Of a stretch of DNA of 64,000 nt, positions 1-11,130 are shown piece by piece. Position numbers and translations under genes: made by a program. The stretch comes from Dasypus novemcinctus (taxonomy: Eukaryota; Chordata; Mammalia; Cingulata; Dasypodidae). How positions within the stretch are numbered: position 1 is the first letter of the stretch; each line of letters opens with the position of its first letter. The stretch is taken from the NCBI RefSeq assembly GCF_030445035.2, contig NC_080680.1:96415157-96479156 (forward strand), given 5' to 3'. Under the pieces are notes generated by a model. The model did not search any database. It was given only the letters and a program-made list of their open reading frames with translations, and had not been told where the DNA came from.

Positions 1-110
1 ACCAATACCTTACTTTTGGACTTCTAGAATCCAAAACTGTGAGACAATAACTTCCCATCACTCAAGCCAAACAGTCAGTAGTATTTTTTTCCCCAGCCCA
101 GGCAAACTAA
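1..110 (+). repeat. MaLR-type (MLT1/MST-like) LTR, 3' end
   Basis: The opening bases read like the end of a MaLR LTR in sense orientation: a segment on 'tccaaaactgtgagac' followed by an A/T-rich stretch and a degenerate end near 110. The 5' part lies outside the window. Identification is by recognition of the family consensus, not by alignment. Divergence is high, as expected for an old placental repeat. Confidence 0.5.
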
Positions 111-164
111 AAATGTATGACATACTGGTGTACTATTTATTCAATAAGTTGAATTAAATAAATT

Positions 165-619
165 GAATTGATAGTGGAGCCTTGAAATATTTGACAATAA
201 TTGCAAATATGTCTACTTCTCCTTGTTATGCTGCCAGTTTTTTACTACATTTAGTGCTGTTACTTACTCTTGATTACTTGATACCTTTATCATTTTGAAA
301 TAACAGCCATCTTCATTGCAATTATTTTATTTTATATTAATGTACAGAATTCATATTTTTAAGTTAGAGTTAGCATGGTATTTCTCTCTCTATTCTTACA
401 TTTTTAAATTATCAGTGTCTGTATAATTAAAATGTATTTCTTCTCAGAATCATATAGTTGAGTCTTCTGTTTTTGTTACCTTTCTTTACACTGTGGGACA
501 CTCTGCCATGTATTTTAGGTGTTTTGATAATTTACATTTAATAATATTGATATGGATAAGTTTAAGTCTATCACTTTGAGGTTTTTTTTTTTTTGCATTT
601 GCTCCATATATTCATTGTT
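165..619 (-). repeat. Ancient L1M fragment, ORF2 endonuclease region
   Basis: Read on the minus strand, this AT-rich stretch follows the start of L1 ORF2, as seen in the 'tgtctacttctccttg' and 'ttagcatggtatttctc' blocks that mark antisense old L1s. The same part of ORF2 recurs at 57660-57990. It is the 3'-ward half of a host element that continues at 25126 once L1 A (634-25111) is removed; the L1M order (ORF2 at low coordinates, ORF1 at high coordinates) agrees with one minus-strand element split by A. Confidence 0.6.
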
Positions 620-633
620 TCTATTTTCCATTC
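620..633. repeat. Target-site duplication of L1 A, left copy
   Basis: TCTATTTTCCATTC (14 bp) is repeated exactly at 25112-25125. The two copies flank the T-rich end of L1 A (about 634-660, its poly(A) tail read from the other strand) and its 5' end at 25111. This defines one insertion 24.5 kb long that now includes later nested insertions. Confidence 0.85.
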
Positions 634-3450
634 ATTTTTTTAAATTCATTTTTAAAAAATATTACATTAAAAAAATATGAGGTCCCCAATCACCACCATC
701 GTCCCCACCCCACCAATACCCCCACAGCAACACTCTCCCCCATCATCATGACTCATCCATTGCATTTGGTGAGTATATCTCTGGGCATCGCTACACCTCA
801 TGGCCAATGGTCCACATCATAGCCCATACTCTGCCACGTTCCATCCAGTGGTCCATGGGAGGATCTACAATGTCTGGTAATTGTCCCTGCAGCACCACCC
901 AGGAAAACTCCAAGTCCTGATAATGCCTCCACATCTCCTCTCTTCCTCCCATTCCCCATACCCAGCAGCCACCATGGCCATTTTTCCCACACCAATGCCA
1001 CATTTTCTCAATTACTAACCACAATAGTTCATGAATAGAATACCAGTAAGTCTACTATAATCCTTACTGTATTCCTCCTTCTTGTGGACCTTGGATTGGT
1101 TGTGTCCATTCCACATCTATGTCAAGAGGGGGCTTAGATTCCACATGGATACTGGATGTAATCCTCCTGCTTTCAGTTGTAGGCACTCTAGGCTCCATGG
1201 TGTGGTGCTTGACATTCTTCAACTCCATGTTACCTGAGTGTAGGAGCTGAAGTCTGTTGAGGTTCAGGGCCTGGCTATCATATTGTCAGTCCAGAAATTC
1301 AAATCCCCTAGATATATCTTAAACCCCAGCTCCAACTACAATTCCAGTAAAGTAGCAGGAAAGGCTTGTGAAAAGAGATCACATCTGAGTCCAGCTCCAT
1401 CATGCAGAAACACCAACTCCAAAGAAGGGCCAACTGACATGGCAGTGAACTCCATCTGCCATGACCATAAACCTGTGGATCTCTTTAGCCCTCAGAAGAA
1501 CCAATACCTGGGGTTGTATCTACTTTATCTGTCTCTGAGACTCTGCTCAGGTGTGCGTAAGGGCAATCCTTCTGACAACCTCCAGACTCTTTTTTAGAGA
1601 CTCATAGCCATATACACTCATTTGTCCTTTCCATTTCCCCCTCACTTTAGGTCAAACAGCATTTTTAACTCCTGTTATTATGTGTAGACAGGGATATTCT
1701 GCTGGTCTGCGTTGAACCTTTAATTCAAGGACATTTTCTAGTTACGTCATCAGCTGGTACTTGGTAGTGATCTCTCGGTGCCAGGGAGGCTCATCCCTGG
1801 GTGTCATGTCCCACGCTGGGGGGAAGGCATTGCATTTACGTGCTGAGTTTGGCTTCAAGACTGGCCACATTTGAGTAACACGGAAGCAGTCAGAAGGGAA
1901 CTCCTAGGCACAGTGCTGCTCTAGGCCTTGTTCTTATTTCAGGTGTATAGTCTCACAAGCATAGTCATTAGTATCAGGGGCTCACTGTTGGACTCTCATT
2001 CCTTCCTGGTCCTTGCCGTTGCACCTGGGGGACTGCCGCTGCTCCCCTAGGGCCCCCCCGGCCAGGAACCCAGTACCCCCCCAGCTGTTGTTTTTGACTG
2101 TTTCCACTATGAGTATATCCAAACATTTCCATGCACCCTGGACACATGCCCTGTATAACACCCTGTCAACCATATATCGCCTGTCAATAACATCCCATAC
2201 CAGTATTCCTCCGCTGCCACTGTTGAACCACTCTGTGATCCAAAACTTCCTGAAAAGTGAAGCCCAATATAATGTCAGGTTCCCTTACTAGTGAAATGGA
2301 ATATAGTGATGAGTTTAAAGGTTAGCTATAGAATACATATTGATTTGGAAAAATTCTACATCCTATCTTTTTCTTTTCTTTTTTCCGAATTATTGAGGTT
2401 CTCTTCACAAGAGTCCTAGATCACAGTAATTCATATATACAATATACAGTACTCCCACATATCCAATATAAAACCTTTTCTCTTCCACAGCAATAATCTT
2501 TTAACTTATTCATATCATATTTACTGAAACTGATGTACAGATATTGAGACAATAGCTTTCAAACAAGGTAACATTTGTGTTTACATTGTGGTTTATACTT
2601 TAGGCTATACAGTTTTCTAAATTTTTAGTTATCCTATGTTTTACATTGTGATTTACATTATTAGTCCGTCAGCCCCTATATGTTTTTGGTGTAATATTAC
2701 ATGTTTTATATCCATCCTTGCATACACTTGTGAAACACTTCTATTGCCCTCACAGTTACGTTGGTTCCATCTATTCAATATCTATTTCCCCCTCCCCTTG
2801 GGGCCCACACTGACAGTCAATCTTCATTTCTTGAGGAGCCCTGTTCAGAGATACTTGCAACAGTGCTGAGGGCTTGACTTGCTCAACTGCCCTAATGCCC
2901 TGGGAGCCACCCTTTCTCTTGAGAGATACAGTTCCCTCTATTTGATGGCATTAGTCCTCCCCAGGATGTGGGTCTACCTTCACTCTCATTATATGGGTCT
3001 CTACCCACTGGTATAACCCACTCTGGCAAAATTCAGATATTCCCTAGGAGTCTGTCCTGCGTCAGATTATCCCCTTTGAGTATCTTAAACAGGTAACTTT
3101 CCTAATTATATTTTGAAAGGGTTTTCTCAGCATTATACTCTCAACCAACACCTGACAATCTCCTATGTTCATATGTTGCCCCACCCTCCCCCCAATTTCT
3201 TGGGCAATATTACCCATCCTCCCATCCCTAGACCCCTCAAACCCACAAAGCCCCACCCAAAAGTAACCCTATGCCCCCGTTTTATCTCTTCCTTGTACAC
3301 ATACTTACCTCCAGCTTATCATAGATTTCACCCATGATACATGCATACATCCTTCCTCTTACATCCTTCCTCTACCCCCTGATTTCCTGTAAGCCTATCT
3401 TCTAGTCTCTAGTTATCTGAGGCAGCTTGGTTTACTTATTTCATATCATT
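634..3450 (-). other. L1 A 3'UTR (about 2.8 kb)
   Basis: This is the reverse-complement counterpart of C's 3'UTR (11131-13934). Landmarks match in order: the pyrimidine/G-rich block next to the ORF2 stop (3180-3270), the 'gttacctgttt' junction (about 3085-3095, reverse), the 'cctggggaggactaatgcc' block (about 2955), the 'gtgggacatgacaccc' block (about 1800) and the terminal 'tttaatgtaatatt' (about 660). The match through the junction at about 3090 shows that this region belongs to the L1 and is not a separate element. Confidence 0.85.
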
Positions 3451-3811
3451 GAGGTCGTGTAGTATTTGTCCTTCAATGCCTGGGTTGCTTCACTCAACAT
3501 AAGGTTCTCAAGATTCATCCATGTTATCACGTGTGTTTGTAGTGTATTTGTTCCTAAAGCCTAGTAGTATTCCATTGTATGTATATACCACATTTTATTG
3601 ATCCACTCATCTGTTGATGGGCATTTGGGTTGAGTCCAACTTTTGGCGATAGTGAACAATGCTGCTATGAACATTGGTGTGCATATATCGGTTTGTGTCC
3701 TTGTTTTCAGTTCTGCTGGGTATATCTTCTTTGGAGAAGTGTCTGTTTAAATCTTTTTCCCATTTTTTAAATGGGTTGTTTATCTTTTTATTTGCAAGAT
3801 ATAGGAGTTCT
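3451..3811 (-). pseudogene. L1 A ORF2, 3' end fragment
   Basis: This is the C-terminal end of A's ORF2, with the stop codon at 3453-3451, equivalent to C's stop at 11128-11130. The rest of A's ORF2 begins again at 18962. The break lies in the sequence AAGATATAGGAGTTCT, which was duplicated when B inserted. Confidence 0.8.
3796..3811. repeat. Target-site duplication of L1 B, left copy
   Basis: AAGATATAGGAGTTCT (16 bp) occurs here and at 18962-18977. Both copies are A's ORF2 sequence. B begins at 3812 and its A-rich tail ends at about 18961. Confidence 0.9.
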
Positions 3812-4233
3812 CGGCTGTAAGAACAAACACACTACAAACACATGTGATAACATGGATGAATCTTGAGAATCTTATGTTGAGTGAAGCAACCCAGACATTG
3901 AAGGACAAATACTACATGACCTCAATGATATGAAATAACCAAGCTGCCCTAGATAGCAAGAGACTGAACGATAGGCTTACAGGAAATCGGAGGGTGGAGG
4001 AAGGATGTGAGCCGATGTCTGCAGGGGTGGTAAGTATGAACACAAAGAAGAGATAAAAGGGGGGCAAGGGGTTGCCTTTGGTTGGGGCTTTGCGGGTTTG
4101 AGGGTGGCTGGGGAGGGACGGATGGGTAACATTGCCCAAAAGTGGGGGGAGGGAGGGGTAGCATACGAACACAGGAGAGGGTCAGGTGTTGGTGGAGAGT
4201 AAAATGCCGAGAAAAATCATATCAAAATATAAT

Positions 4234-4248
4234 AAAGAGGGTTACCTG
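4234..4248. repeat. Target-site duplication of L1 C, first copy
   Basis: AAAGAGGGTTACCTG (15 bp) is part of B's 3'UTR. It is repeated at 13983-13997 directly after C's poly(A) tail, and a third time at 16513-16527 after the duplicated 3'UTR unit. The cut context AT/AAAG is a plausible relaxed L1 endonuclease site. Confidence 0.9.
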
Positions 4249-4254
4249 AGGGGG

Positions 4255-4263
4255 CAAGATGGC
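4255..4263 (+). promoter_or_regulatory. YY1-like site at the 5' end of L1 C
   Basis: CAAGATGGC lies within the first 15 bases of the element. Human L1 has a YY1 site of the same core near its +1, where it positions transcription initiation. The match is by motif only. Confidence 0.65.
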
Positions 4264-4610
4264 GGCTGAGTGAACATCCCTGTTAGAATCTTCTGCAGGG
4301 AATCGGCTGGGCGGCGTTGGAGACTCTTTGGGACCGGATTGTTTCGGGATTTTTGCTGGTCCGGAGGTGTCTGGACATCGATTTGGAGGGAAGGTAACAG
4401 AGAGGATTCGTCTGTGAAATATACACGGAGATCCCAGCTACCTGTAGAGGATTCCCTTCTTGGGTAGGCGGAGACGAGGCATCTAGCCCCGCTCGGTGGG
4501 GCTGAGCCAGGCCGGGCCGCAGCGGCGGACGCCGGAGCCGGGCCTCGCTGCGCCGGTGGTGAGCGGGGCCGGGCGGGGCCGAGCCAGGCCGAGCCGGGCC
4601 GCGGTAGCGT

Positions 4611-4970
4611 TTGGAGCCGGGCGGGGCCGGTGCAGGCCCCGGCTGCGGGCCGCGGTAGCGCTTGGAGCCGGGCGGGGCCGGTGCAGGCCCCGGCTGCGGG
4701 CCGCGGTAGCGCTTGGAGCCGGGCGGGGCCGGTGCAGGCCCCGGCTGCGGGCCGCGGTAGCGCTTGGAGCCGGGCGGGGCCGGTGCAGGCCCCGGCTGCG
4801 GGCCGCGGTAGCGCTTGGAGCCGGGCGGGGCCGGTGCAGGCCCCGGCTGCGGGCCGCGGTAGCTCTTGGAGCCGGGCGGGGCCGGTGCAGGCCCCGGCTG
4901 CGGGCCGCGGTAGCGCTTGGAGCCGGGCGGGGCCGGTGCAGGCCCCGGCTGCGGGCCGCGGTAGCGTTTG
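4611..4970 (+). repeat. GC-rich 51-bp tandem monomers in the L1 C 5'UTR
   Basis: About seven copies of a 51-bp unit start at 4611, 4662, 4713, 4764, 4815, 4866 and 4917, each holding 'ttggagccgggcggggcc'. Decayed relatives run from about 4490 to 5170. The copies are almost identical, differing by one or two bases. Since 51 is a multiple of 3, all frames on both strands stay open, which explains the long spurious ORFs here. GGGCGGGGC cores look like SP1/KLF sites. A promoter role is likely by analogy with mouse L1 monomers, but is inferred. Confidence 0.9.
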
Positions 4971-5179
4971 GAGCCGGGCGGGCCCGGGTCAGGCCGCGGC
5001 GGGTACGGAGCCGGGCAGGGCCGGTCCAGGCCGCGGTGGCGGGAGGTGGACGCCGGAGCCGGCTGGGCCGCTGTAGCGAGCGGAGCTGGGCGGAGCCAGG
5101 CCAGGCCAAGGCGGCGTGAGGAGCCGGGCAGAGCCGGTCCAAGCCTCCGCGGCGGGCGGAGCCGGGCCTGCGGAGGGGT

Positions 5180-5276
5180 TTCTGTTTTTTTTTGTTTGTT
5201 TGTTTGTTTGTTTGTTTTTTGTTTTGTTTTGTTTTTTTTTTAAATTTTACTTAATTTTTTTTTTTTTTTTTTTTTT
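5180..5276 (+). repeat. T-rich simple repeat in the L1 C 5'UTR
   Basis: A run of (TTTG)n followed by poly(T) follows the GC-rich monomers. Length is likely polymorphic. Confidence 0.85.
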
Positions 5277-6268
5277 AGCATCTGCAGTACTGGGGAGTTC
5301 GTGGGCCCTGGGCGGCCTATTGGGGGTTTGTGGGAAGGGAGGTGCTTGCAGACCCATTTGGGCAGACAGACGGGGGGGTTTTAGGGCAAAGCGGGGGGAA
5401 GTTGTTGTTTTAGATAGTGTTGCAATTGTGACACGTGTGTACCTGTATCTCTCTTCTCCCTATCCATTCCCCACCGTTTGCCCATCCTCTTTTTCTTTCT
5501 TCCTTTCTTCTTGCCTTTCTTTTTTCTTTATTATAATTAGTTTGTTTTTTTTTTTTTCGGTTTTCTCTTTCCCTCTTGTCCCTCATCTTCCACTTATTTT
5601 TACTTTAATTCAAGTATACAATAGGTGCTACAGGGAACACCTCACATTTGCTGGGTTTTCCCATCCTCCACTGCCTCATTTCTGTGTGAACTGATTTAGG
5701 CTACCTACACTATCCCCCTTCCCCTGCATCTTGATATCCACTATCATCTACTGTCTCTCCTATATTCCACCCCCCACCTCCCGTTCTTTGATCCACAAAG
5801 TGTCTAACTCTTAATTTCTAATACCTTTGTTCTGTTTTCTGTCTATTATCCACTCTTGAAACTATTACCTTTCTTTTCTTTTTCCCTCTCTCATGAAAAC
5901 AATAGCTGTGTAGTTCATACCATATTCCTCCCAAATTCAGTCATCAACTTCATAAAAGGTACTCTACCTACAGCTATAACTCTATACAATCTACATGAAT
6001 CTAACCTCCATCCTTCCAGATCTCATATTCCTGCTTTATTAACATACATCACCAATACAACTTTACACTTTTCCCTTGCTTACACAATTGCCTTTCCCCA
6101 ACACTAATACTTTCCTCTAAAGTGAACTTAACCAACAACAAGTAACTAGAATAAGAAGAAAAAAGTGACAAAGAGAAGATATAACACCTGTGCAAAAATA
6201 ACAACTAATTAACCTCCAAGAGCAGACAAAGAAGCTAAGGAACTGATTAAATTCGTCAAAATAAAGAG
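5277..6268 (+). other. L1 C 5'UTR, distal part
   Basis: This is AT- and pyrimidine-rich DNA between the monomers and ORF1. From about 5600 to 6268 it aligns by eye with the reverse complement of 23176-23830 in L1 A (for example 'acaataggtgct.cagggaacacctcacatttgctggg'). Upstream of that the two elements differ completely, so the promoter-proximal part was replaced between the two lineages. Confidence 0.75.
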
Positions 6269-7237
6269 ATGACCAGAAAGCAACAAATATCTATGAACCA
6301 AACCAATAATCAGGAAAACATGGCTGAATCCAATCAACAAACCACTAATCACGAAGGGGAGCAAAACTTGGCACAAGCAATGAAAGATCTCAGAACATTT
6401 ATCACCGACAAATTTGATGCAGTAATGAAAGAGGTTAACAACATGAAGACATCACTTGGAGGGGAAATTGCAGACATACGCAAAAACATAACAGATATGA
6501 TGGGAATGAACACCACAGTTCAAGAAATCAAAAATACACTTGCAGCAAATATCAGCAGACTAGAAGAGACAGAGCAGAGAATTAGTGATGTGGAAGACAG
6601 TACATCAGAAATCAAACAGATAGTAGAAGGGGTCAATAAGAAGATAGAAAAAATCCAATTAGGATTTAGGGACCTGAATGACAATGCAAAACGCTCAAAC
6701 ATACGTATTATAGGCATTCCAGAAGGTGAAGAGAAGGGAAAGGGGTCAGAAAGAGTGTTGCAGGAAATAATGGCTGAAAACTTCCCAAATCTACTGAAAG
6801 AGACAGATGTACATATCCAAGAAGCACAGCGCACTCCACAAGTCATAAACCCCAACAGGCCCACCCCAAGACATATACTTGTCAAATTATCCAATGCTCA
6901 AGACAAAGAGAAAATCCTAAAAGCAGCAAGAGAAAAGAAAACCATCACATACAAGGGAAGCTCAATTAGATTAAGTGCTGATTTCTCTTCTGAAACCATG
7001 GAGGCAAGAAGACAGTGGTATGATATAGTCAAGGTACTAAAGGAAAAAAATTTCCAACCAAGAATACTCTATCCAGCTAAACTAGCATTCAAACATGATG
7101 GAGAGTTCAAAATATTCGCAGACAAACAGAAACTGAAAGAGTATACCAACAAGAAACCTCCCCTTCAAGAAATTCTAAAGGGAGTTCTGCAGGAGGAAAG
7201 AAAAAAACAGGAAAGGCAAAGTTGGAGGAGAGTATAA
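6269..7237 (+). CDS. L1 ORF1 protein, intact
   Basis: The 322-aa protein is an RNA-binding nucleic-acid chaperone that trimerises and coats L1 RNA in the cytoplasm. Residues about 45-135 form a heptad-rich coiled coil. The RRM begins about residue 143 ([14 protein letters not shown]) and continues through [11 protein letters not shown]. The C-terminal domain starts near residue 245 ([10 protein letters not shown]-like segment, [13 protein letters not shown]) and ends in a basic tail. The ATG at 6269 follows 'aaagag' and gives a length close to human ORF1p (338 aa). No stop or frameshift is present. The homologous ORF1 of L1 A is broken. ORF2 starts 74 nt downstream. Confidence 0.95.
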   Translation: MTRKQQISMNQTNNQENMAESNQQTTNHEGEQNLAQAMKDLRTFITDKFDAVMKEVNNMKTSLGGEIADIRKNITDMMGMNTTVQEIKNTLAANISRLEETEQRISDVEDSTSEIKQIVEGVNKKIEKIQLGFRDLNDNAKRSNIRIIGIPEGEEKGKGSERVLQEIMAENFPNLLKETDVHIQEAQRTPQVINPNRPTPRHILVKLSNAQDKEKILKAAREKKTITYKGSSIRLSADFSSETMEARRQWYDIVKVLKEKNFQPRILYPAKLAFKHDGEFKIFADKQKLKEYTNKKPPLQEILKGVLQEERKKQERQSWRRV

Positions 7238-7311
7238 GACCAACAACAACAACAAAAAAGACAAAAAAAAATATACAAACAAAATATGACAAACACAAAT
7301 CCAATCAAAAT

Positions 7312-10300
7312 ATGGCTAACACAAATAATTCCTTGATAGTAATAACACTGAATGTCAATGGATTAAACTCACCTATCAAAAGATTCAGACTGGGACACTG
7401 GATAAGGAAATATGACCCATCCATATGCTGTCTACAAGAGACACATCTTAGACCCAGAGACGCATGGAGATTGAAAGTGAAAGGCTGGAAAACAATCATA
7501 CAAGCTAACAATAACCAAAAAAAGGCAGGAGTAGCTATATTAATATCAGACAAAATAGACTTTAAATGTGAAACAATTGTGAGAGACAAAGAAGGATACT
7601 ACATTTTAGTCAAAGGGAAAATCTGTCAAGAAGATCGAACAATCATAAATATCTATGCCCCTAACAAGGGTGCCTCTAAATACGTCAGGCAAACGCTGGA
7701 AAAACTAAGTGAAAGAATAGATACATCTACAATTATAGTGGGGGATTTTAATACACCACTATCAACTCTGGACAGAACATCTCAAAAGAGAATCACCAAA
7801 GAAACAAAACATCTGAATAGTATATTAGAGGAGCTCGATCTAATAGACATATATAGATCGCTACACCCAAACACAGCAGGATATACATTTTTCTCAAGCG
7901 CACATGGATCATTCTCCAAGATAGATCATATGCTAGGCCACAAAGAAAGGCTGAACGAATTCAGAAAGATTGAAATCATACAAAACATTATCTCTGACCA
8001 CAATGGAGTCAAGCTGGAGATTTGCAAGGGAAAGAAGCCCAGATTTCACACCATGATTTGGAAATTAAACAACACACTCTTAGAAAAACAGTGGGTCAAA
8101 GAGGAAATCTCAAAAGAAATCAATGACTACCTTGAAACAAATGATAATGATAACACAACATACCAAAATTTATGGGATGCAGCAAAAGCAGTACTGAGAG
8201 GGAAGTTTATAGCCATAAATTCATATATCAAAAAAGAAGAAAGAGCAAAAATTGAAGAACTAACTGCACATTTGAAGGAATTAGAAAAACAACAACAAAG
8301 TAACCCAACAGGAAGAAGAAGGAAGGAAATAACAAAGATAAGAGCAGAACTAAATGAAATAGAAAATAAGAAAGCACTTGAACAGATAAACAAGACCAAG
8401 AGCTGGTTTTTTGAGAAGATTAACAAAATTGACAAACCTTTAGCAACACTAACAAAGAAAAAAAGAGAGAAGATGCAAATACACAAAATAAGAAATGAGA
8501 AAGGCGATATCACCACTGACCCCACAGAAATAAAGACTATCATAAGAGGATATTTTGAAAAACTATATTCCAACAAAAATGACAATCTAGAGGAAATGGA
8601 CAAATTCCTAGAAACACATAAACAGCCCATATTGACAAAAGAAGAAATTGATGATCTTAACAAACCAATCACAAGCAGAGAGATAGAATCAGTTATTAAA
8701 AATCTCCCAACTAAGAAGAGCCCAGGGCCAGATGGCTTCACAGGTGAATTCTATAAAACATTCCGGAAAGAACTGACACCAATCCTGCTGAAACTATTCC
8801 AGACTATCGAAACAGAAAGAACATTACCCAACTCCTTCTATGATGCCAACATTACCCTAGTACCAAAGCCAAACAAAGACATCACAAGAAAGGAAAATTA
8901 CAGACCAATTTCTCTAATGAACCTAGACGCAAAAATACTTAACAAAATACTTGCTAATCGTATTCAACAACACATTAAACGAATTATACACCACGACCAA
9001 GTGGGATTCATCCCAGGTATGCAAGGATGGTTCAACATAAGAAAATCAATCAACGTAATACACCATATAAACATATTGAAGGAAAAAAATCACATGATTA
9101 TATCTATTGATGCAGAAAAAGCATTTGACAAAATACAGCACCCTTTCTTGATAAAAACACTCCAAATGATTGGAATACAAGGAAATTTTTTGAACATGAT
9201 AAAGAGTATATATGAAAAACCTAAAGCCAATATTGTTTACAATGGAGAAATCCTAGACTCCTTCCCTCTAAACTCAGGAACAAGACAAGGATGCCCACTG
9301 TCGCCGCTCCTATTTAACATTGTCTTAGAAGTACTTGCTCGAGCACTGAGGCAAGAACCAGAAATAAAAGGCATTCAAATTGGAAAGGAAGAAGTCAAAA
9401 TTTCATTATTTGCAGATGACATGATCCTATACATAGAAAACCCTGAGAGATCTACAACGAAGATTCTAGAACTCATAAATGAGTTTAGTAAAGTCGCAGG
9501 TTATAAGATCAATGCGCAAAAATCAGTAGCATTTCTGTACACCAATAATGAGCAAGATCAGGAGGAAATCAAGAAACAAATACCATTCACAATAGTAAAT
9601 AAAAAAATCAAATACTTAGGAATAAATTTAACTAAAGAGGTAAAGAACTTATACACTGAGAACTATACAAGATTCTTCAAGGAAATCAAAGAAGACCTAA
9701 ATAAATGGAAGACTATTCCTTGTTCATGGATAGGAAGACTGAACATTATTAAGATGTCTATCCTACCAAAATTGATCTACACATTCAATGCAATCCCAAT
9801 AAAAATCAATGCAGCCTTCTTTAAGGAACTAGAAAAACTAACTATGAAATTTATTTGGAAAGGAAAGAGACCCCGAATAGCCAAAGACATACTGAAAAAG
9901 AAAAACGAAATTGGAGGAATCACACTACCTGACTTCAAAACATACTATAAAGCTACGGTGGTGAAAACAGCATGGTATTGGCATAAGGAGAGACATATAG
10001 ACCAATGGAATCAAATTGAAAGCTCTGATATAGAACCTCACATATACAACCACATAATATTCGATAAAGCCACCAAACCCTCTCAACTGGGAGAGAGTGG
10101 CCTATTCAACAAATGGTGTCTGGAGAACTGGATAGCCATATGTAGAAGAATGAAAGAGGATTACCATCTCACACCTTATACAAAGATCAACTCAAGATGG
10201 ATCAAAGACCTAAATATAAGAGCCAAGACCATAAAAACCTTAGAAAGCAGTGTAGGGAAACATCTACAGGACCTTGTAATAGGTAATGGATTTATGAATA

Positions 10301-11130
10301 TCTCACCAAAAGCACGAGCAGCAAAAGAACTAATAGATAAATGGGACTTCCTCAAAATTAAAGCCTTCTGCACCTCAAAGGAGTTTGTCAAGAAAGTAAA
10401 AAGGGAGCCCACACAGTGGGAGAAAATATTTGGCAATCATATATCTGATAAGAAAGTTATAACTTGCATATATAAAGAACTCCTACATCTTGAAAATAAA
10501 AAGATAAACAATCCATTTAAAAAATGGGAAAAAGACTTAAACAGACACTTCTCCGAAGAAGAAATACAAATGGCAAGAAAGCACATGAAAAAATGTTCCA
10601 AATCTCTAGCTATCAGGGAAATGCAAATCAAAACCACAATGAGATACCATCTTACACCCATAAGATTGGCAGCTATGAAAAAAACAGAAGAATACAAGTG
10701 CTGGAGAGGATGTGAAGGAAGGGGAACACTCATCCACTGCTGGTGGGAATGCAGAAGGATCCAACCATTCTGGAGAACAGTATGGCGTTTTCTCAAAAAA
10801 CTAGCCATAGATTTGCCATATGACCCAGCAATACCACTGCTGGGAATATACCCAGCAGAACTGAAAACAAGAACACAAACCAATATATGTACACCAATGT
10901 TCATAGCAGCATTGTTCACTATTGCCAAAAGTTGGAATCAACCCAAATGCCCATCAACAGACGAGTGGATCAATAAAATGTTGTATATACACACAATGGA
11001 ATACTACTCGGCTGTAAGAACAAACACACTACAAACACATGTGATAACATGGATGAATCTTGAGAACCTTATGTTGAGTGAAGCAACCCAGACATTGAAG
11101 GACAAATACTACATGACCTCAATGATATGA
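7312..11130 (+). CDS. L1 ORF2 endonuclease/reverse transcriptase, intact
   Basis: The product is the 1272-aa enzyme for target-primed reverse transcription. I chose the ATG at 7312, just before the conserved LNVNGL block, because the open frame upstream (from 7222) overlaps ORF1 and has no family similarity. The N-terminal APE-like endonuclease carries QETHL and SDH with His at residue 230. The reverse transcriptase has FADDMILY at residues 700-707, with catalytic Asp at 702 and 703. A C-terminal cysteine motif ([18 protein letters not shown]) is present. These numbers equal those of human ORF2p (H230, D702). Length is 3 aa shorter than human. It is probably translated by reinitiation after ORF1. 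Confidence 0.95.
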   Translation: MANTNNSLIVITLNVNGLNSPIKRFRLGHWIRKYDPSICCLQETHLRPRDAWRLKVKGWKTIIQANNNQKKAGVAILISDKIDFKCETIVRDKEGYYILVKGKICQEDRTIINIYAPNKGASKYVRQTLEKLSERIDTSTIIVGDFNTPLSTLDRTSQKRITKETKHLNSILEELDLIDIYRSLHPNTAGYTFFSSAHGSFSKIDHMLGHKERLNEFRKIEIIQNIISDHNGVKLEICKGKKPRFHTMIWKLNNTLLEKQWVKEEISKEINDYLETNDNDNTTYQNLWDAAKAVLRGKFIAINSYIKKEERAKIEELTAHLKELEKQQQSNPTGRRRKEITKIRAELNEIENKKALEQINKTKSWFFEKINKIDKPLATLTKKKREKMQIHKIRNEKGDITTDPTEIKTIIRGYFEKLYSNKNDNLEEMDKFLETHKQPILTKEEIDDLNKPITSREIESVIKNLPTKKSPGPDGFTGEFYKTFRKELTPILLKLFQTIETERTLPNSFYDANITLVPKPNKDITRKENYRPISLMNLDAKILNKILANRIQQHIKRIIHHDQVGFIPGMQGWFNIRKSINVIHHINILKEKNHMIISIDAEKAFDKIQHPFLIKTLQMIGIQGNFLNMIKSIYEKPKANIVYNGEILDSFPLNSGTRQGCPLSPLLFNIVLEVLARALRQEPEIKGIQIGKEEVKISLFADDMILYIENPERSTTKILELINEFSKVAGYKINAQKSVAFLYTNNEQDQEEIKKQIPFTIVNKKIKYLGINLTKEVKNLYTENYTRFFKEIKEDLNKWKTIPCSWIGRLNIIKMSILPKLIYTFNAIPIKINAAFFKELEKLTMKFIWKGKRPRIAKDILKKKNEIGGITLPDFKTYYKATVVKTAWYWHKERHIDQWNQIESSDIEPHIYNHIIFDKATKPSQLGESGLFNKWCLENWIAICRRMKEDYHLTPYTKINSRWIKDLNIRAKTIKTLESSVGKHLQDLVIGNGFMNISPKARAAKELIDKWDFLKIKAFCTSKEFVKKVKREPTQWEKIFGNHISDKKVITCIYKELLHLENKKINNPFKKWEKDLNRHFSEEEIQMARKHMKKCSKSLAIREMQIKTTMRYHLTPIRLAAMKKTEEYKCWRGCEGRGTLIHCWWECRRIQPFWRTVWRFLKKLAIDLPYDPAIPLLGIYPAELKTRTQTNICTPMFIAALFTIAKSWNQPKCPSTDEWINKMLYIHTMEYYSAVRTNTLQTHVITWMNLENLMLSEATQTLKDKYYMTSMI

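Noticed and set aside
650-4248. Twin-priming inversion to explain opposite L1 3' ends meeting at 3811
   Set aside because: The two pieces cover overlapping parts of the L1, and the minus-strand piece continues at 18978. Two separate insertions fit better.
4483-5142. Long open frames on both strands (about 150-220 codons)
   Set aside because: They come from a 51-bp GC-rich tandem repeat, a multiple of 3, which stays open in all frames. They are repetitive Ala/Gly/Arg/Pro peptides inside an L1 5'UTR.
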